Below are positions 6,998 through 14,726 of a stretch of 23,865 nt of DNA, one piece after another. Where the stretch lies: NCBI GenBank assembly GCA_031294825.1, contig JAUMPM010000036.1:1-23865 (forward strand), written 5' to 3'. Positions within the stretch are counted from its first letter, which is position 1; each line of letters begins with the position of its first letter. Made by a program: the position numbers and the translations under genes. Origin of the DNA: Collinsella sp. Its GTDB lineage: Bacteria > Actinomycetota > Coriobacteriia > Coriobacteriales > Coriobacteriaceae. The notes beneath the pieces were generated by a model. That model worked only from the letters and a program-made list of their open reading frames with translations. It was not told the origin of the DNA and did no database searches.

Positions 6998-9004
6998 TTA
7001 GGCGAACTGGCTCAGATAGAGGTCGGCGTAGGCACCCTCGGCTGCGAGCAGCTCCTTATGCGTGCCCTGCTCGATAATGTTGCCGTGGTCCATGACCAAG
7101 ATCAGGTCGGCATCCACAATCGTCGACAGCCGGTGCGCGATCACAAAGCTCGTGCGCCCGCGCATGAGCGCGTCCATGGCACGACCGATGGCAAGCTCGG
7201 TACGCGTATCCACGCTTGAGGTCGCCTCGTCCAGGATGAGAATCGCCGGGTTGTTGAGCAGCACGCGCGCGATGGTCAGCAGCTGACGCTGACCCTGGCT
7301 AATGCTCTCGGCATCGTTGGCCACCCGCGTGTCGTAGCCCTGCGGCATGGTACGTACAAAGAAATCGACCTGCGCGGCACGGGCGGCGGCCACGACCTCC
7401 TCGCGCGTCGCCTCGGGACAGCCATAGGCGATGTTCTCGGCAATGGTGCCATCGAACAGCCAGGCGTCCTGCAGCACCATGCCAAACTGTTGGCGCAGCT
7501 CGCCGCGGTCCATACGGCTCGTGTCCACGCCGTCGAGCGTAATGCGGCCGCCGTCGATCTCGTAAAAGCGCATGAGCAGGTTGATGAGCGTGGTCTTACC
7601 CGCACCCGTGGTTCCCACCACCGCAATCTTCTGACCCGGCTCGGCGGTAAACGACACGTCGCGCATAAGCGGCTTGTCGGGCGAATAGCCAAAGCGCACG
7701 TGCTCAAAAGCGACACGGCCCTCAACGCGACCCGGCAGCTTGGCGGCCTCGCCCGGCTGCGGATCCGCCTCCATCTCGGGTTCATCGAGCAGGTCGAACA
7801 CGCGCTCCGCGCTCGCCAGCGCGCTCTGCAGCGAGTTGAAGGTAAACGACAGCTGCGTCATGGGCTCGGATGCCTCGTAGATAAACTGGAAAAACGCCTG
7901 GAACACACCGACGGTCATGTGGCCGGCAACCAGCATGCTGCAGCCCACAATCGCAATCACGATCTGTGCCAGGCGGCCGATAAAGCGCACCGCGGGGCCG
8001 ACGGCGTTAATCATAAAGTCGGCCTTGGCACTCACGCGCGCTAGCTCGCTCGAGGCCTGGTGCACCTCGGCAGAACTCTGACGCTCGCGGTTAAACGCGC
8101 GAATCACCAGACGGCCCGAGTAGCCTTCCTCGACCGCACTCGTAATCTTGGACACCCACTCCTGACGCTCACCGGTTACGTCATGCGTGCGGCGCGAGAC
8201 CACCTTGGTCACTAGCAGCGACAACGCCGTAAAGAACAAAAAGACCAGCGTGAGTGGCACACTGAACACAAACATCACGCTCACAGCGCCCACTACCGTA
8301 CCAATCGACACCAGCAGCTGCAGCAATCCGCGCTGCATGCTCTCGGACATCTTGTCCAGGTCGTTGGTCGCGCGGCTAACGACCTCGCCAGGACGATGCG
8401 CGTCAAAATAGGCGAGCGGCAGACGGTTGAGCTTTTGGGCGATGCGGTTACGCAGACGCAGGTTGAGGCGTTCGGCCACGCTCGACATCAAAAAACTCTG
8501 GAGCGCGTAGAACGAAGCAGCGGCCGTCCAGATCATAAAGTAGATGAAGATGGTCCTGCCGCAGTTTTCCCAGGTGATGTTGAAGGTGATGTCGTTGGCA
8601 AACGCCACCTGAATGTGACCCCACAGCTCATCAATCACGCGGGCGCTATATGCCGGCGCAGCGGTGTTAAAGATGGCATAGAACACAATGCTCGCGAACA
8701 CGATATAGAAGCGCCAATGGTCGCCGGCAGCCTCGCTCCACAGGCGGCGCACCGTCGCCCAGGTATCCCGAGGCGTCTCGTCCTCGTCTTCATCGTCCAC
8801 ATCGCGCATGCGCTCCGCCTCTGCTCGGGCGCGCTCATCCTCCGCGCGCTCATTTTCTTCATAGAGCGCCTGGCGGCGAGCCTCGCGCTCGGCTGCAGCC
8901 TTGGCGGCGTCATCCAGTTCGGGTGCCACGGCAGCCGTTTCCTCGACCAGCCCCGCGGCAACGGCGTCATCAACGCCGCCCTGCTTCTTGAGCTCCTCGG
9001 TCAT
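6998..9004 (-). CDS. ABC exporter half-transporter with the canonical catalytic site (permease + ATPase)
   Basis: 668 residues. A highly charged N-terminal tail of about 90 residues, rich in Glu, Asp, Arg and Ala, precedes the six-helix exporter domain (about 100-400). The ATPase domain has Walker A GTTGAGKT at 464-471, signature ISQGQ at 568-572, Walker B LILDE with catalytic E593, and the H-loop IAHRLS with its histidine. All catalytic residues are present. The ATG follows GGGAGGT by seven bases. Its start lies one base after the stop codon of the upstream ABC gene, so the two are translationally coupled. The pair forms a heterodimeric multidrug-type exporter; the substrate is not predictable. 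The long acidic tail is unusual for this family. Confidence 0.93.
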   Translation of the reverse strand: MTEELKKQGGVDDAVAAGLVEETAAVAPELDDAAKAAAEREARRQALYEENERAEDERARAEAERMRDVDDEDEDETPRDTWATVRRLWSEAAGDHWRFYIVFASIVFYAIFNTAAPAYSARVIDELWGHIQVAFANDITFNITWENCGRTIFIYFMIWTAAASFYALQSFLMSSVAERLNLRLRNRIAQKLNRLPLAYFDAHRPGEVVSRATNDLDKMSESMQRGLLQLLVSIGTVVGAVSVMFVFSVPLTLVFLFFTALSLLVTKVVSRRTHDVTGERQEWVSKITSAVEEGYSGRLVIRAFNRERQSSAEVHQASSELARVSAKADFMINAVGPAVRFIGRLAQIVIAIVGCSMLVAGHMTVGVFQAFFQFIYEASEPMTQLSFTFNSLQSALASAERVFDLLDEPEMEADPQPGEAAKLPGRVEGRVAFEHVRFGYSPDKPLMRDVSFTAEPGQKIAVVGTTGAGKTTLINLLMRFYEIDGGRITLDGVDTSRMDRGELRQQFGMVLQDAWLFDGTIAENIAYGCPEATREEVVAAARAAQVDFFVRTMPQGYDTRVANDAESISQGQRQLLTIARVLLNNPAILILDEATSSVDTRTELAIGRAMDALMRGRTSFVIAHRLSTIVDADLILVMDHGNIIEQGTHKELLAAEGAYADLYLSQFA

Positions 9005-9005
9005 G

Positions 9006-10742
9006 CTACTCACCTCCCTTCATCTGCGATTCCGCGATGGCGCGGTACACCTCGCAGGTTTCCATAAGCTCGCCATGCGTGCCCAAGCCCACAACCTCGC
9101 CATCCTTGAGCACGACAATCTGGTCGGCGTGCAGAATCGTCGAGATGCGCTGCGCGATGATGAGCACCGCAGCGTCACGCGTCTCGTCTTGCAATGCATG
9201 GCGCAGGGCCGCATCGGTCTTAAAGTCCAGGGCCGAAAAACTGTCATCGAAGATGTACAAATCGGCCTGCTTCATGAGCGCGCGAGCAATGGCCAGACGT
9301 TGGCGCTGGCCGCCCGAAAAGTTCGTGCCGCCCTGCGCCACCGGGGTATCGAGCCCCTGCGGCTGATCGAGCACAAAGGTGCTCTGGGCAACCTGCAGCG
9401 CATGAAGCATGTCCGCCTCGGTCGCGTCCTCGTTGCCAAAGCGCAGATTACTTGCCACGGTGCCCGAGAACAGCCATGCTTTTTGCGGCACATAGGCAAT
9501 GCGCCCGCGAATCTCGCCTTGCGAAAGCTCGCGCAGGTCGACGCCGTCCAGGCGAATGGCGCCCTTGGTGGCATCGTGGAAGCGCAGCAGAAGCTTGGCC
9601 ACCGTCGACTTGCCCGAACCCGTCGAGCCGACGATTGCGGTCGTCTGACCGCGACGACAAGTAAAGTTCAAATTGCACAGCGTGTCCTCGTCGGCGTCGT
9701 CAAAGCGAAACGACATATGATCGAACACGGCGACCGCATCGGCCCCGTCCTTTGAGTCGGACGCGGCCGCATCAAGCGTGCGCTCGCCATCGACGATGCT
9801 CGGCTCAATCTCCAACACCTGCTGCGCACGGTTCAGGCACGCGGCAGCACGCGGAAGCGTCAGCACCACCATCTGGGCCATCATCACAAAGAACAGGATC
9901 AGAATTGCATACTCCAGCACCGCCGAGATACTCGCAATCTGCATGGCGTGGGCGCCTACGCGGTTGCCGCCCACCCACAGCACCGCCACCTCGGCGATGT
10001 TCATCAAAAAGAAGCTTGAGCTGTCGAGGCCCACAAACAGGTGGTTAACCTTGATGGCGTTGGCTGCGTAATCGCTAAATACCTCGTCCAGGCGCTGCTC
10101 CTCGTGGCGCTCCTTATTGAAAGCACGGATGACGCGCACGCCCACGATGTTTTCGCGCAGCACCACGTTCATGCGGTCGATAAAGCTCTGCAAGCGCATA
10201 AAGATCGGAGCCGCGTTGGCAACCGTAAAGACCGCCGTCACCAGCACAATTGCAACGACTACGCCCAGAAGCGTGCCCATGGCAGGATCGATAAACCAGG
10301 CGAAGATGATGCCCGCCACCGCCAGGAACGGCACCGGCAGCACCAGCTGAATCGTCTGCAGAATCGCCTGCTGAATCACGTTGATGTCGTTGAGCGAGCG
10401 CGTGATCATCGATCCGGTGCCAAAGCGCTCAAAATCGCTGGCCGCGAGCTCGAGCGATTTGTCGTACACGGCATTGCGGATATCGCAAGCCACGTTGGCG
10501 GCCAGGCGCGCCGAAAGATAGCAGCCCAGCACCGTGCCGCCGCTAGCCATGCTGGTCGCGATAAACATGTATAGGCCGTTGCGTAAAATGTAGTCGACAT
10601 CGCCCGTGGTAATACCGGTGTTGACCATGTTCGCCAGCATCGTGGGAACCAGCAGCGTACCGACGTTATCCACCAGCAGCACCAGCAGCGTCACTGCGAC
10701 AAGCCCTCGATAGGGCTTCAAAAACCTCATTAGCAGTCGCAC
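9006..10742 (-). CDS. ABC exporter half-transporter with a degenerate catalytic site (permease + ATPase)
   Basis: 578 residues with an exporter membrane domain (about 8-300) and an ATPase domain. Walker A GSTGSGKS (372-379) and signature FSGGQ (475-479) are intact. The position after Walker B is Asp (D500 in YIFDDSFSALD) instead of Glu, and the H-loop His is replaced by Gln (Q531 in IAQRIST). Those two changes are the known mark of the non-catalytic site in heterodimeric exporters of the TM287/288 and BmrCD kind, so the gene downstream supplies the active site. The GTG start at 10742 has GAGG at good spacing and overlaps the end of marR by 13 bases. An ATG at 10730 shares one base with the marR stop (TAATG) and is the alternative. 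Confidence 0.92.
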   Translation of the reverse strand: MRLLMRFLKPYRGLVAVTLLVLLVDNVGTLLVPTMLANMVNTGITTGDVDYILRNGLYMFIATSMASGGTVLGCYLSARLAANVACDIRNAVYDKSLELAASDFERFGTGSMITRSLNDINVIQQAILQTIQLVLPVPFLAVAGIIFAWFIDPAMGTLLGVVVAIVLVTAVFTVANAAPIFMRLQSFIDRMNVVLRENIVGVRVIRAFNKERHEEQRLDEVFSDYAANAIKVNHLFVGLDSSSFFLMNIAEVAVLWVGGNRVGAHAMQIASISAVLEYAILILFFVMMAQMVVLTLPRAAACLNRAQQVLEIEPSIVDGERTLDAAASDSKDGADAVAVFDHMSFRFDDADEDTLCNLNFTCRRGQTTAIVGSTGSGKSTVAKLLLRFHDATKGAIRLDGVDLRELSQGEIRGRIAYVPQKAWLFSGTVASNLRFGNEDATEADMLHALQVAQSTFVLDQPQGLDTPVAQGGTNFSGGQRQRLAIARALMKQADLYIFDDSFSALDFKTDAALRHALQDETRDAAVLIIAQRISTILHADQIVVLKDGEVVGLGTHGELMETCEVYRAIAESQMKGGE

Positions 10743-11230
10743 GACTCCCCCTCACCTTGATTCTCGGCTTGGCTCTCGGCAGCGATATGCTGCTTAAATG
10801 TCTCGCACTCCTCGCCGAGCACCTGAGAGAATTTGCCGATCAAGCGCATAATCTCGCGCTGCTCACACGGCTCAAGCGCGCCAAAGGCTCGCTGCTCGGC
10901 CTTGAGTGCCGGCAGCGCATAACGCTCGGCAAATCGCCTGCCCTCTTCGGTCAGGCTCACAACTTTGTTCTTACGGCTGCCTTCGGCAAACCCCAACGTT
11001 GCGAAGCCCCGCGCCGTCAAGGTTTTAATTGCCGAGTTGATGGTCTGCTTGCTGTAGAACCATTCGCTTGTCAGACGGCTTACGGCAATACTGCCGCCCG
11101 TCGTGCTGGTATCGACGAGCATCCAGTAAGCGCAGTCCGAAAGGCCGCAGGCGCGCGAGAACTCCGAATAGATATGGTCGAGTCCATTGAGCAACCGGTC
11201 GAAGTCGACCAGCGTAACCGCACTATTCAT
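10730..11230 (-). CDS. MarR-family transcriptional regulator
   Basis: 166 residues. The winged helix-turn-helix spans about residues 45-105, with VSRLTSEWFYSKQTINSAIKT and then a wing ending GSRKNKVVSLTEEGRRFAE, a standard MarR signature. It is the first gene of the operon marR-ABC-ABC and overlaps the next gene. The promoter directly upstream contains two operator-like palindromes, so it very probably represses its own operon and lets the exporter rise when a ligand binds. The C-terminal 15 residues are polar and end in CDC. The ribosome binding site is weak (GGTGGG). Confidence 0.94.
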   Translation of the reverse strand: MNSAVTLVDFDRLLNGLDHIYSEFSRACGLSDCAYWMLVDTSTTGGSIAVSRLTSEWFYSKQTINSAIKTLTARGFATLGFAEGSRKNKVVSLTEEGRRFAERYALPALKAEQRAFGALEPCEQREIMRLIGKFSQVLGEECETFKQHIAAESQAENQGEGESCDC

Positions 11231-11245
11231 CTATCCCACCATTCA

Positions 11246-11266
11246 ATTGTCCGATTTTTGACCAAT
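11246..11266. promoter_or_regulatory. operator-like palindrome 2 upstream of marR
   Basis: ATTGTCC..GACCAAT-type imperfect inverted repeat just downstream of the promoter. It is also a near-direct repeat of the site at 11282-11299; both contain GTCAAAA-TCGGAC on the minus strand. Confidence 0.6.
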
Positions 11267-11277
11267 TTTATGTCTCT

Positions 11278-11306
11278 AGATTAGTCCGAGTTTTGACTAT
11301 CGTCAA
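11278..11306 (-). promoter_or_regulatory. promoter of the marR-ABC operon
   Basis: On the minus strand, TTGACG (11306-11301) is followed after exactly 17 bases by TAATCT (11283-11278). This is the cleanest promoter in the window. It sits about 48 bases upstream of the marR start codon. Confidence 0.78.
11282..11299. promoter_or_regulatory. operator-like palindrome 1 within the marR promoter
   Basis: TAGTC and GACTA arms separated by eight bases lie between the -35 and -10 boxes, where a bound repressor would block RNA polymerase. The size and symmetry suit a MarR dimer; binding by this MarR is inferred. Confidence 0.65.
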
Positions 11307-11354
11307 CAGGCTCTCCGCACATGCTTGCACTTTTATGACCTATCGACAGAAAAA

Positions 11355-11385
11355 GACCGCCGGCGCGGGGGCAGCGCCAGCGGTC
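11355..11385 (-). terminator. terminator of the 96-aa orphan gene
   Basis: GACCGCtGGCGC and GCGCCgGCGGTC arms around a TGCCCCC loop, followed on the minus strand by TTTTTCTG. It starts 27 bases after the stop codon. Confidence 0.9.
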
Positions 11386-11411
11386 ACGTGAAAATCGGGT
11401 TTTATTGCCTG

Positions 11412-11702
11412 TTAAGCGGCGACGGCCTCATAGACCGTAGCGCCCGAGAAGCTGTCATGCAGGCTCTTGCCGGCAATCCACGGCAGCTCGACGACCTCGC
11501 AGACCGTGTTGACCAGCTCGGAGCAGTCAGTAAAGTGGCCCTTGTCGTTGAGGGCCTCGCAATCCTGAACACGCCAATAGCCATCGGTGTGCGTGATGTA
11601 GTACTCGTGATCGTTGATCGACACGAAAGCGCGCGTCTTGGAACGCAGCAGCTTCAGAAATCCTTCGAAATCGGTCTCGACGACATCTCCAGCCTGGAAC
11701 AT
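11412..11702 (-). CDS. small protein of unknown function (96 aa)
   Basis: I do not recognise the family. The gene is credible: AGGAGGT stands six bases before the ATG, a strong terminator follows, and the base composition matches its neighbours. The protein is acidic and looks soluble and globular, with mixed strand and helix character (AFVSINDHEYYITHTDGYWR reads like a small beta sheet). It has three cysteines, two of them in DC pairs. There is no signal peptide and no membrane segment. It stands as a single transcription unit between the marR promoter and a divergent nitroreductase. Confidence 0.8.
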   Translation of the reverse strand: MFQAGDVVETDFEGFLKLLRSKTRAFVSINDHEYYITHTDGYWRVQDCEALNDKGHFTDCSELVNTVCEVVELPWIAGKSLHDSFSGATVYEAVAA

Positions 11703-11996
11703 GATGTTACCTCCTGGCCCGGCGCCACCACGGCGCATTGATAAACGTTGGTACTCCTTTAGTAAAACCTTTATCAGAGGTTATGCGTTCGTCATTTAGG
11801 CAAGTGGTAAAAAACCGCAGGGTAGACGGGATAAAACGTTTAACCATCCCATTGGTTTGTCACATTCTGAAGGTACTTTTATGCAAACCTACTTTCCCAA
11901 TTGGAATCTATCCTTTTGGCTCGGCAATTGACCGTCTATCGTTTGAGCCCGACGGGTATGAACGGGGCATCTGCAACGCCACCGCAAGGAGATACC

Positions 11997-12518
11997 ATGG
12001 AGACTATCGAAGCACTCATTCACCGCCGCAGCTGCCGCAACTACAGCGATCGTCCCGTCGAGGCCGAAAAGCTTGCACGTATTATCGAAGCCGGCCAATA
12101 TGCACCGAGCGGCATGGGCCGCCAGCCGGTGACGTTTGTCGCCGTCACCGACCCCGCGACCGTCGAGCGTCTCTCACAGCTCAACGCCCAGGTCATGGGC
12201 AGCAACGGCGATCCCTTCTACGGTGCCAAAACCGTTGTGGTGGTATTGGTTGACCGCAGCGTGCCCACGCATCTGGAAGACGGCTCGCTCGCCATGGGCA
12301 ACCTGCTCAATGCTGCCTATGCGCTGGGCGTCGATTCGTGCTGGATTCATCGCGCCCACGAGGTTTTCGATTCGCCCGAGGGCCTGGAGCTGCTGGCCAG
12401 CTGGGGCCTGCCCGCCGACGGCAGCCTGCGCGGTGTCGGTAACTGCATTCTTGGCTACGCCGAGGACACGCTACCCGAGGCAAAGCCGCGCCGCGACAAC
12501 ATCATCTACGTAAGGTAA
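11997..12518 (+). CDS. nitroreductase family protein (FMN-dependent oxidoreductase)
   Basis: 173 residues, the length of compact members. The N-terminal FMN-binding motif HRRSCRNYSDRPVE (residues 8-21) and the APSGMGRQP segment (about 39-47) are classic. The C-terminal part has LGVDSCWIHRA and VGNCILGYAE, typical of the flavin-cradling end. Such enzymes reduce nitro groups, quinones or flavins with NAD(P)H; the real substrate is unknown. The ATG follows AAGGAG by five bases. The 294-bp upstream gap is shared with the divergent 96-aa gene. It holds a weak possible promoter (TTGTCA at 11857, TATGCA at 11880), and no regulator site was recognised. The gene converges with the 191-aa membrane protein gene across a hairpin repeat. 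Confidence 0.92.
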   Translation: METIEALIHRRSCRNYSDRPVEAEKLARIIEAGQYAPSGMGRQPVTFVAVTDPATVERLSQLNAQVMGSNGDPFYGAKTVVVVLVDRSVPTHLEDGSLAMGNLLNAAYALGVDSCWIHRAHEVFDSPEGLELLASWGLPADGSLRGVGNCILGYAEDTLPEAKPRRDNIIYVR

Positions 12519-12534
12519 CCCAGGAGCGTCAGCG

Positions 12535-12573
12535 GGGGTGGCTAATTTGGGACGGGGCTATTTTAGCTGCCCC
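12535..12573. repeat. GGGACGGGG-loop hairpin, copy B
   Basis: Arms 12535-12545 (GGGGTGGCTAA) and 12563-12573 (TTAGCTGCCCC) pair over 11 positions using two G-T wobbles. The loop carries TTTGGGACGGGGC. The central 23 bases equal copy A at 156-178, while the outer stem bases differ and still pair. It fills the convergent gap between the nitroreductase and the next gene. Confidence 0.7.
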
Positions 12574-12582
12574 ACTCGCAAC

Positions 12583-13158
12583 TTATCCCGCCGATGGAGT
12601 TGTTGCCGTTTCATTTGCTTGGGCCGTTTCGGCGTCGTCGCCTTGCTTGTCTTCGTCCTTTTGAGCATCGGCGATGGTGGAGGCCGCCGCAACGATGCCG
12701 CGCTGGGGTGCGACGCCCGTCTGGGTCTGAGCGCCCTCGACAACTTCTGTGCCTGCATGCGCGAGCTCGGGCGATTTAAACACTGCGTCCAAGTTGGCGC
12801 CACCGCCGGCGTAGCCGAGCGCGGCGAGTGCGATGACGATCACTGCAACGACGGCCACGATCGGCACATAACGATGCCAACCAGCCGGGTTGAGCCCGCT
12901 GCGGCGAGCCGCCCCGCGACTGATGTAACCAAGCGTGCCGTCGTGCTTGAGCTTTGAGCCCACCACGCGTTTGCGGCCCCACAGCGAGGACTCTGCCTGC
13001 ATTGCCAAGCGGGCGCTTGCCGAAGGATAGCCGTATTTAGTGCGCTTGAACGAGCCATCAAACCCCGAGGCGTGTTTACCCCACGTCACCGATGTTGTGC
13101 GTCGGTTGACCGGCGCGGCACTCCGCCTTCTGCGGCTCGGTTTTGAAGTCTCAGCCAT
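12583..13158 (-). CDS. predicted single-pass membrane protein of unknown function
   Basis: 191 residues with no family I recognise. A basic cytoplasmic N-terminal region of about 95 residues opens with an Arg cluster (SRRRRS). It is followed by one strongly hydrophobic helix (YVPIVAVVAVIVIALAALGY) and then an exported, acidic, Ala/Thr/Glu-rich low-complexity tail of about 75 residues. The charge pattern points to an N-in, C-out topology. No catalytic motif is evident. The start ATG has GAGGG closely upstream. It lies about 85 bases downstream of the Fis-HTH regulator gene on the same strand and may be co-transcribed with it. A role at the cell envelope is possible, but nothing in the sequence proves it. 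Confidence 0.75.
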   Translation of the reverse strand: MAETSKPSRRRRSAAPVNRRTTSVTWGKHASGFDGSFKRTKYGYPSASARLAMQAESSLWGRKRVVGSKLKHDGTLGYISRGAARRSGLNPAGWHRYVPIVAVVAVIVIALAALGYAGGGANLDAVFKSPELAHAGTEVVEGAQTQTGVAPQRGIVAAASTIADAQKDEDKQGDDAETAQANETATTPSAG

Positions 13159-13242
13159 ATGCCCTCGCACGCCGTAACCAAATCGAAACAATAACGCTTT
13201 GGACTGTAGCACACGCGTCGCGCGCGGTCACGGGCGCCTCGC

Positions 13243-14460
13243 TCAACGGTCATCGTCCTTCAGCAAGCGCCACAGCGTTGTACGGCTTATACCCAGCACC
13301 TCTGCCGCACGAGTCCGGTTGCCGTGGAGATGATCTACAACCAGATGCGCGATATCTCGCTCGGTATCGGCCAGCGGTCGCAGGATATACAGGTCACTTT
13401 CGAGCGTCGGGGCGCCAAAGGTTGCGGTCTTAATCACGTCCTCTTGGGCGAGCACTTCCTCCGCCACAGCGCGGCCCACCGTGCCCGCCCCCACCAATAT
13501 ATACAGTCGTTCCGAGACCTCGCGGAGCTGCAGATAATTGCGCGGCCAGCGGTAAGCATCGAGCGTCTTCGTCGCCGCGGCAGACAGCGTGGGCGCTGCC
13601 GTCCCAAATGCATCAGCGAGATATTCCAAATAGCGCGCGACCTTCGTCGACGCGGCTCCCTGCTCGGCGATTGCCGGCGCCACGCTCACCGCACAGGCGA
13701 AGCGCTCGGTCACAAAGGCGGCTTGATCACTTTCGCTGCCGCCCGGCATGTCATTCGCCGTCAGCACCACATGGCAGCGCGTCGCCAACGCGGTGTCGGC
13801 CATCGTGGAAACGAGCTCGCGGAGGCGCTGGGGGCCAACCGCATTCCAGCCCTCAATGCAAAGTGTCAGCCCCGTTTGGAACAGCGGCGATTCGGAGCTT
13901 TTGAGCACATGGCGCCAACCGCGATCGGTGAGTTCATCGAGCGCGACGGAAACAAAGGGTTGATCGACAAAAGGGCCAGCCAGATAGAGGCGCTTGGCAA
14001 TCTCGACCTGACCCGCGCCAAGCTCGCCCTCGAGCATAAGGGGCACGCCGCGCGCGTAGCTCTCGGCAACCGGCGCAGCCACCGAGGCCGCCCCCTCAAC
14101 GATGCCGTACGCACTCGATTCGTAGCGGGCCTCAACTTCGTCGGCGTTGAGCCACTCGATGCCCGCATGCGCCGCGGCGCCGCGCACCTCGCGGACCACG
14201 ACGACCCAAAGGCCCCCGCCCTCTTTTTCGGTGGGGCGAACGGTCAGGCTCAGGCGCGTACCCGCACGCCCCATAACAAGGCGCGCACCGTCTCCTATAC
14301 GGTCGAGGCGTTCGGCAACAAAAGCCGCCACATCCCGCTCAAGCGCCGTGTCATTCATGGTCGAGATCGCGACGTCCCCACGCGCATCGATTGCCAATGC
14401 CGAGGCCCCGGCAGCAGCCAGGGCCCCAGTCAAGATGTTCAGCTTGGCATCGCTATCCAT
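13243..14460 (-). CDS. Fis-HTH regulator with a degenerate sigma-54-activator-like AAA+ domain
   Basis: 405 residues in the order of an enhancer-binding protein: an N-terminal sensor-like region (about 1-115), a AAA+-like region (about 120-320) and a C-terminal Fis-type helix-turn-helix (372-400, HGNRTRAAEVLGISRTTLWR). The central domain is degraded. The Walker A position reads EGELGAGQ (144-151) with Gln for the essential Lys, the GAFTGA loop that touches sigma-54 is absent, and Walker B is replaced by TLCIEGW. The remnant YRWPRNYLQLREVSERL still matches the WPGNVREL motif. It probably binds DNA but cannot act as an ATP-driven sigma-54 activator. The ATG follows AGGGG by six bases. It lies 266 bp downstream of the YeiH gene on the same strand. 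Confidence 0.85.
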   Translation of the reverse strand: MDSDAKLNILTGALAAAGASALAIDARGDVAISTMNDTALERDVAAFVAERLDRIGDGARLVMGRAGTRLSLTVRPTEKEGGGLWVVVVREVRGAAAHAGIEWLNADEVEARYESSAYGIVEGAASVAAPVAESYARGVPLMLEGELGAGQVEIAKRLYLAGPFVDQPFVSVALDELTDRGWRHVLKSSESPLFQTGLTLCIEGWNAVGPQRLRELVSTMADTALATRCHVVLTANDMPGGSESDQAAFVTERFACAVSVAPAIAEQGAASTKVARYLEYLADAFGTAAPTLSAAATKTLDAYRWPRNYLQLREVSERLYILVGAGTVGRAVAEEVLAQEDVIKTATFGAPTLESDLYILRPLADTERDIAHLVVDHLHGNRTRAAEVLGISRTTLWRLLKDDDR

Positions 14461-14585
14461 GATTTGCCCCTGTCCGCAGCGACGTGCAACCGCCGACGGT
14501 CACACGACCGAGTGTTTCAAAATTGAACGATATTGCTCACCAAACACTATAGGGCAGAAAGCGCCGTCCTGCGAGTATAGATGTT

Positions 14586-14680
14586 GCCCCGCATCGCCAT
14601 CCTGGCGGGGCGATAAGAGCTCTTCGGGACTTATAAACCTGCGGACAAGCCATACCCGCAAGAGCTCCTATCGCTCCACC
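14586..14680 (-). promoter_or_regulatory. alternative hairpins between the YeiH gene and the Fis-HTH regulator; attenuator or terminator candidate
   Basis: A long imperfect hairpin pairs 14604-14628 with 14655-14680; its best part is CGATAAGAGCTC against GAGCTCCTATCG. The segment GGCGGGG at 14604-14610 can instead pair with CCCCGC at 14587-14592, forming a second, mutually exclusive stem. No T-tract follows, so it may not be a simple terminator. Confidence 0.4.
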
Positions 14681-14726
14681 GCGAGGATGCGCTCACCAGC
14701 AACCAGCACGCGAATAAGCTACTTCT

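Noticed and set aside
14685..14726. A 13-codon stretch after the YeiH stop reading VLVAGERILAVER, resembling an amidohydrolase N-terminus
   Set aside because: It is too short to support a pseudogene, and no further homologous-looking sequence follows in any frame.
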